DNA of 41,697 bases from Reticulitermes lucifugus (lineage: Eukaryota > Arthropoda > Insecta > Blattodea > Rhinotermitidae), in contig JAKCWW010000641.1 of assembly GCA_026260175.1 (NCBI GenBank), forward strand, positions 839 through 42,535, written 5' to 3'. Of the stretch, positions 37,247 to 41,697 are shown one piece after another; position 1 is the first letter of the stretch, and every line of letters begins with the position of its first letter. A program made the position numbers and the translations under genes. Below the pieces are notes generated by a model. It was not told the DNA's origin, did no database searches, and was given only the letters and a program-made list of their open reading frames with translations.

Positions 37247-37929
37247 GTTGGCGTCCTAGCCATGATTCAAATTAGGCATCCCCTGAGTGCAAGTCAGAAG
37301 CGTTAACTGCTTGGGCCAACCATCTTATATTCCATTAGCATATGTCAAAATGTGGTTAATAATGTGTCAGATATGGTAAAACCCCATGGGTCACACAATC
37401 TTCCCACTTTATCTATGGTATGAAAAAGGCTCTTTGGTACCTGCATAAAAATACAGCTGCAGTTATGTAGTATTTTTATGTCTACTACACATATGAGTTG
37501 TGACACTGTAGATGGACCATTCACTGTACTTATATATTATGTGTACACACACACACACACACACCAAGAGATTAAACCAGATTAGTACAAATTTATACAG
37601 TTTACTGTTACAAATCACAATCAGTAAAAACTGCCATCTATTGTAGGCACTGTGTGAGTTTCTGTAAAGTAGAACAAATTGCACATGGAGTGGAAGCATC
37701 AACACGTTTATTGAATTGCAAACCAACAGTGTTAAGACTTTTGAGCATGTAATAGACTGTTACTGTGGGACGATGATCACAAGAACACAACCTGGGCCTA
37801 GTGGCTACATTTGTACTTTTAACACGGCACTTCTAAAAAATCTCTTGCTATATGTCACACTATAAGTCTGTGTCAGGTCAACCGTCTATGATGTTTCTGT
37901 CCAGAGATGCCAGATGGAGGCCAAATTGA
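37247..37929. other. intergenic DNA with a CA repeat
   Basis: A degenerate tRNA-like stretch near 37255-37320 (minus strand, TTGGCCCAAGCAGTTAACGC) may be a SINE scrap. A (CA)n run lies at 37545-37564. Nothing else recognised. Confidence 0.35.
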
Positions 37930-38133
37930 ATGATATATCACTCATGAAAGAGCAATTTGTCGTAGCCCACCAATACACAATTTTAAAGGAAAGAGAGAAA
38001 ACTTGACTGATCATCAATAGATCAACATTTTGACAGAAGGTGTGTTTGTAACCCAGCTGTGTAGTAATGCGGCAATCTCAGTTTGATGACTTATATGGGT
38101 TATGACAAATTACCATTTCATGAGCGACATATC
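37930..38133. repeat. imperfect inverted repeat, about 40-bp arms
   Basis: Left arm 37930-37970 (ATGATATATCACTCATGAAA, then GCAATTTGTCGTAGCCCA) is mirrored at 38094-38133 (TATGGGTTATGACAAATTAC, then TTTCATGAGCGACATATC). It could fold into a hairpin with about a 120-base loop. Possibly a small foldback element; no terminal TA or TTAA was identified. Confidence 0.6.
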
Positions 38134-38626
38134 TGAAAAATTACACTGTGTAACATGAACAGACCTGCTGTACATACAGTGGTAAGTTGACTGGTCGACA
38201 TTATTTTTATATAACAGTTCTTGCTAGTCACTTCCCATCAGCTCACCTAATTTATAAAACTACAGTTTGCATTGAACATGTTTGTTACATGTGACGCTTG
38301 TCTGTGATCCAAAAGAAAACATTTCCAGCGACTTATTTGACTATGGCGAGAAACAGATATTAACTGCAGTACATTGAATTAAAATGCATGGACGCTGACC
38401 CAATGGCAAATTTGAACAGTGACAAGCAATGTGCTGTCAGCTGTCACATGAAATGTGAAGAGTGGATATGGGTTGTCAGACAAAATGATGTCCATGTACT
38501 TGCCGAACATCTCTCTGTAAGAGAAACTTTGCCTACTCTTGTCATGTCTATTTTGCTTGTATCTTCCCCCACTACAGCTCAGAATAATCACATGACAGAC
38601 TCTTGTTAACACAGGCCTGCATGACC
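38134..38626. other. intergenic DNA, unrecognised
   Basis: No gene or repeat recognised. Frames near 38380-38630 on both strands lack motifs. Confidence 0.35.
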
Positions 38627-38935
38627 ATGTCAAGACACAAATTTACTCTTAGACATCTGTGGACAAATAAATTAATGTATTAATGAATACATTCAAAGAT
38701 CTTCACACATGGCCTTGATTTATCACAAGTGGGTTTGTTTGTACTTTCCATATGCATATGTTTAGAATTTCCTTTTTCTATGTCATGACACAAATTTACT
38801 CTTAGACATCTGTGGACAAATAAATTAATGTTTTAATGAATACATTCAAATATCTTCACATGTGGCCTTTATTTGTCACAAGTGGGTTTGTTTCTACTTT
38901 CCATATGCATATGTTTAGAATTTCCTTTTTCTATA
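38627..38935. repeat. 153-bp tandem duplication
   Basis: ACACAAATTTACTCTTAGAC starts at 38635 and again at 38788. The two units stay closely similar to CCATATGCATATGTTTAGAA and TTTCCTTTTTCTAT, which points to a fairly recent duplication. Confidence 0.9.
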
Positions 38936-40071
38936 TGGGGGGTCAGTACTTAAAAAATATACAAGAAATGATGATACACTGTCACCTATAACTGAAAAAC
39001 ACAAGCAGAAAAATGAACAAAGAAATTAATCTTAGTTCAAACTGAAGGACTGTAATGTTTCATATTGTAAAATTAGGGTAGATACTGCATTAAAGTAACA
39101 ACGTTTTGTCATGGTTTGCAGTACCAAATTTCATACAAATCTATCTATCCAGAGTTATTAATCATTACAGGTGTACATACAGTGTCGAATTTACTAGCCG
39201 TACACAGTGCTAGAAACTTGCAGGTCAACCCACCCATCTGATTATCCTTATTGACAGCAGGCAATTCTGAAATGTAATTTTGTAACATGATACATTATCC
39301 TCCATCTTACGGATAGAAGTAAGCAGACACCATGTTAACAGCAGACCTGCAATCAGGATCAAGGGGTCTTAGCCCTTTATAGGGCACTGGTAACTATGTG
39401 GACCACTTGCTCTGATGTTCAATAACATGAATTTTTGTCCACAGAGTTTCTTTGGTTGTCAGAAAAAGCGTCCATTTCCCAAAACACCATTAACTAACCA
39501 ATCACTGTAACAGGAGATGCAGTGTACATTTTGAAAGTGATAACTGATTTTAAAAATATTTAAACAGCTTCATCACATGAAGGACAAAACATTTACAATC
39601 AGTACATGGAACTTAACAAACAGTATTCACTCTGCTATTCCACTGAAATCGTAACTGACACCAGGGTAAGATATTTCTGTTATGTTACAAAATTATCTCG
39701 ACTCCAAATATCAATACATAAAAATCAGGTCCTCTGTCAGACAGAGTCTGACTTTGCACAAAGCCTCTTTGAATCAACATTAGAGTTTGTGTGGCACTGG
39801 CAATCTTTAAATCCATACTAATAACATATTTACATTGGTCATTTGTCATATATAATGGACATCAAAGAGTGGTTTATTAAAATCACATTCAAGTCCCATA
39901 ATTCTGAAATTCAAATAAAGTACACAGATACAAAGAGAGGTGTTATCCAAAAGCATACTGTTCGTTGCGGTCAAGAGGTTGACAAAACATATGAGCAGCA
40001 GCGGTCTGCTTGGTCATGATGTCATAACGCCTGTGGTCTGGCAGGTGGGTACTATGTCAGAGGAACATATA
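38936..40071. other. intergenic DNA, unrecognised
   Basis: CCAAATTTCATACAAATCTA at about 39124 echoes a phrase near 10985 and may be a repeat end. No gene seen. Confidence 0.35.
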
Positions 40072-40670
40072 CAGGGTGATTCAGGAAGAAAGGTCAATAT
40101 TTTGGCAGGTGAAAGTATCTGTCATTGTAAAAAAAAAACAAAAAAGTTCATATGACCATGTGTCTAATTCTGAATGGTTACCGACATAGAGCTTTTTGAA
40201 TCGGGCACGCACTGTTCTTCCCTCCCTTCGTTAGATTTTTGTTTGTGGGGTTTGATTGAAGAGTGAAGTTTACAAAAGAAGGGTGGATACACAAGACGAA
40301 TTGCTCGCTCGCATTTTGGATGCTGCTGCCCGCACAAAGAAACGTAAAGATCAACTCAGACGAACAACACGCGATCTTCGCACACGAGTTGCAAAGTGCA
40401 CCGAGGTTGACGGTGGGGTTTTAGAACATTTATTGTGAACTGTAACAAATGTGTCATTTCTGTGTAACAGATCTGTCACTTAAACATTAAATTAATATTA
40501 AAATAAAATTAACAGTAAGTAACTTCTCTTTACTATTCACAATGCTTTTGTATTTGTAGATTCAACCAGCTCTACATCGGTAACCATTCAGAATTAGACG
40601 CACGTTCATATGAACTCATTATGACCAATACTCTCACCTCCCAAAATATTGACTTTTCCTCCTGAATCAC
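40072..40670 (+). mobile_element. non-autonomous DNA element with long TIRs and a transposase tail
   Basis: The left end CAGGGTGATTCAGGAAGAAA to about 40202 is mirrored by 40559-40670. The arms share GTCAATATTTTGG, AGTTCATATGA, GTCTAATTCTGAATGGTTAC and GAGCT-----GAATC, giving inverted repeats of about 110-130 bp. The right end stops at GAATCAC and has lost the outermost bases. Between them sits a short coding remnant at 40256-40438. Confidence 0.85.
40256..40438 (+). pseudogene. DDE-type transposase C-terminal remnant
   Basis: Sixty open codons, including VDTQDELLARILDAAARTK, RTRVAKCTEVDGG and an EHLL end just before the stop. This matches the C-terminus of insect DDE_3-type transposases (often annotated with a DUF4817 N-terminus), which end in an R-C-EV-GG-FEHLL pattern. 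The catalytic domain is deleted. Confidence 0.7.
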
Positions 40671-40764
40671 GACTTCTGCGTGGAAGACGGGCTCAATCCC
40701 AGTGAAATGTTGGTACCCACCCACTAAACTATATGTTCCTGTTCTTAATAAAGCGCCACATTAC

Positions 40765-40995
40765 GAAGCCATATGGAGAGAGCAGAGGTATAGCTGATTG
40801 GCAGCATCTGATGACGTTGAGTGGTCAACTTCCTGAACTGGCCACTTTATCCCTGTCGTTATGGCCCATTGGACAGGAAGTTATGTGATGTCCAGTGCCT
40901 GTCTCAGTGCTCTGGAGAAGAGAAGAATCTCTTGGCTCTGCCAGGAATTGAACCCACAGTATATTCACTATACCAACTGAGCTAGTATAAACCAT
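40765..40995 (-). repeat. tRNA-derived SINE, diverged family 2 relative
   Basis: Minus strand: A box TAGCTCAGTTGGTATAG and B box GGTTCAATTCC form the head at about 40940-40990. The body keeps AGAGGTATAGCTGATTGGC and the GAGTGGTCAACTTCCTGA block that parallels family 2. Confidence 0.75.
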
Positions 40996-41448
40996 CACAG
41001 CTTACAGACTTCATGTCTCATTCATTGTTATAAGGCTCAGATTATTTTTCCCATTTTTTCATCACATTATGCCTTCCTGGCTGACTAAGTGTGTACCTGT
41101 TGCTTGGGTGGGATATCAGTTGCACCAGCACACAGTATGGTCATTGTTCTTTCAATTTAGTTGTCAGCCCCAAATTGTGAATGTCTGAATTCTAGTGCCA
41201 GATACAAAAACCATAATCTGAAGAAAGAGACCACTTTTTACAGATTGTATGTAAAAAAAAAAACATGGCAATAAAGTTGATGGAAAATTAAATTTGTATT
41301 GTCCCTGAGGAATTCAGAGCATGAAGTCATTTAGGTACGACTTTTAAGCAGAATACATCCTGCTTTCACACATAACATTAAAGAATGGCAATTTAAAAAT
41401 GGCTAACTTATTGCTCAGTTAATGCTACATGTTTGTTGCTCCTTCCAG
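40996..41448. other. intergenic DNA, unrecognised
   Basis: No gene or repeat recognised. Confidence 0.35.
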
Positions 41449-41697
41449 ATGGGGTGACACGAAAACAGCTGAGCGTTCAAGAATGTGGCTTGTATCTGGG
41501 AGTTACTGATGGGGTGACATAACAACAGCTGAGCGTTAAGACTGTGGCTTGTATCTGGGAGTTACTGATGGGGTGATGTGACAACAGCTGAGCGTTCAAG
41601 ACTGTGGCTTGTATCTGGGAGTTACTGATGGGGTGACGTGACAACAGCTGAGCGTTCAAGACTGTGGCTTGTATCTGGGAGTTACTGATGGGGTGAC
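41449..41697. repeat. 60-bp minisatellite running off the right edge
   Basis: Unit of 59-60 bp with GATGGGGTGAC, ACAGCTGAGCGTTCAAGACT and GTATCTGGGAGTTACT. At least four units are visible, the last two near-identical. As 60 is a multiple of 3 it looks open on the minus strand (NAQLLS-HPISNSQIQATVL), which is a by-product of the repeat. Confidence 0.93.

Overview
The window is eukaryotic. It carries long introns with canonical GT-AG splice sites, low coding density, microsatellites, minisatellites, and many decayed SINEs, LINEs, pogo/Tigger-type elements and TTAA-bounded MITEs. The one recognisable host gene is the 3' part of the insect GW182 gene gawky (gw, vertebrate TNRC6), on the + strand. 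The SINE and LINE types and the gene's sequence suggest a non-holometabolous insect, most likely Blattodea (cockroach or termite). That placement is a judgement from recalled repeat types and was not tested.

Layout. Positions 1-2826 are repeats and unrecognised DNA upstream of the first visible exon. Nine gw exons lie at 2827-3081, 4137-4328, 5969-6136, 10384-10568, 11112-11277, 12362-12609, 12964-13345, 16417-16536 and 19524-19895. All junction phases agree (0,0,0,2,0,2,0,0), giving one 2088-nt frame that encodes 695 residues and ends at TAA 19893-19895. The exons encode the Q-rich region, the PAM2 motif (PABP binding), the W-containing M2 and C-terminal silencing regions, and the GW182 RRM. 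The 5' exons (Ago-binding GW repeats and UBA-like domain) are outside the window.

The introns are full of mobile DNA: six copies of a TTAA-bounded MITE family (piggyBac-like ends), several pogo/Tigger elements (a deletion MITE, a longer copy with a transposase C-terminus, a copy with a transposase N-terminus), a fossil with a BrkDBD/POGK-like DNA-binding segment, two antisense LINE reverse-transcriptase fossils, and tRNA-derived SINEs. One SINE sits inside a MITE with a clear target-site duplication. The intron before exon 5969 carries a triplicated intron-end/exon-start segment with one intact decoy acceptor.

Downstream of the stop, 19896 to about 33250 is AT-rich and nearly free of recognisable transposons. 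It holds a 39-bp minisatellite (interrupted by an N gap) and a few small duplications, and its start must contain the gw 3' UTR. From 33260 to the end the DNA is intergenic-like and repeat-rich: two LINE 3'-end fossils, more SINEs, a 55-bp minisatellite, another pogo MITE, a 153-bp tandem duplication, a non-autonomous element with about 120-bp terminal inverted repeats and a transposase tail, and a 60-bp array that runs off the right edge. No second host gene, CRISPR array, rRNA or convincing functional tRNA was seen.
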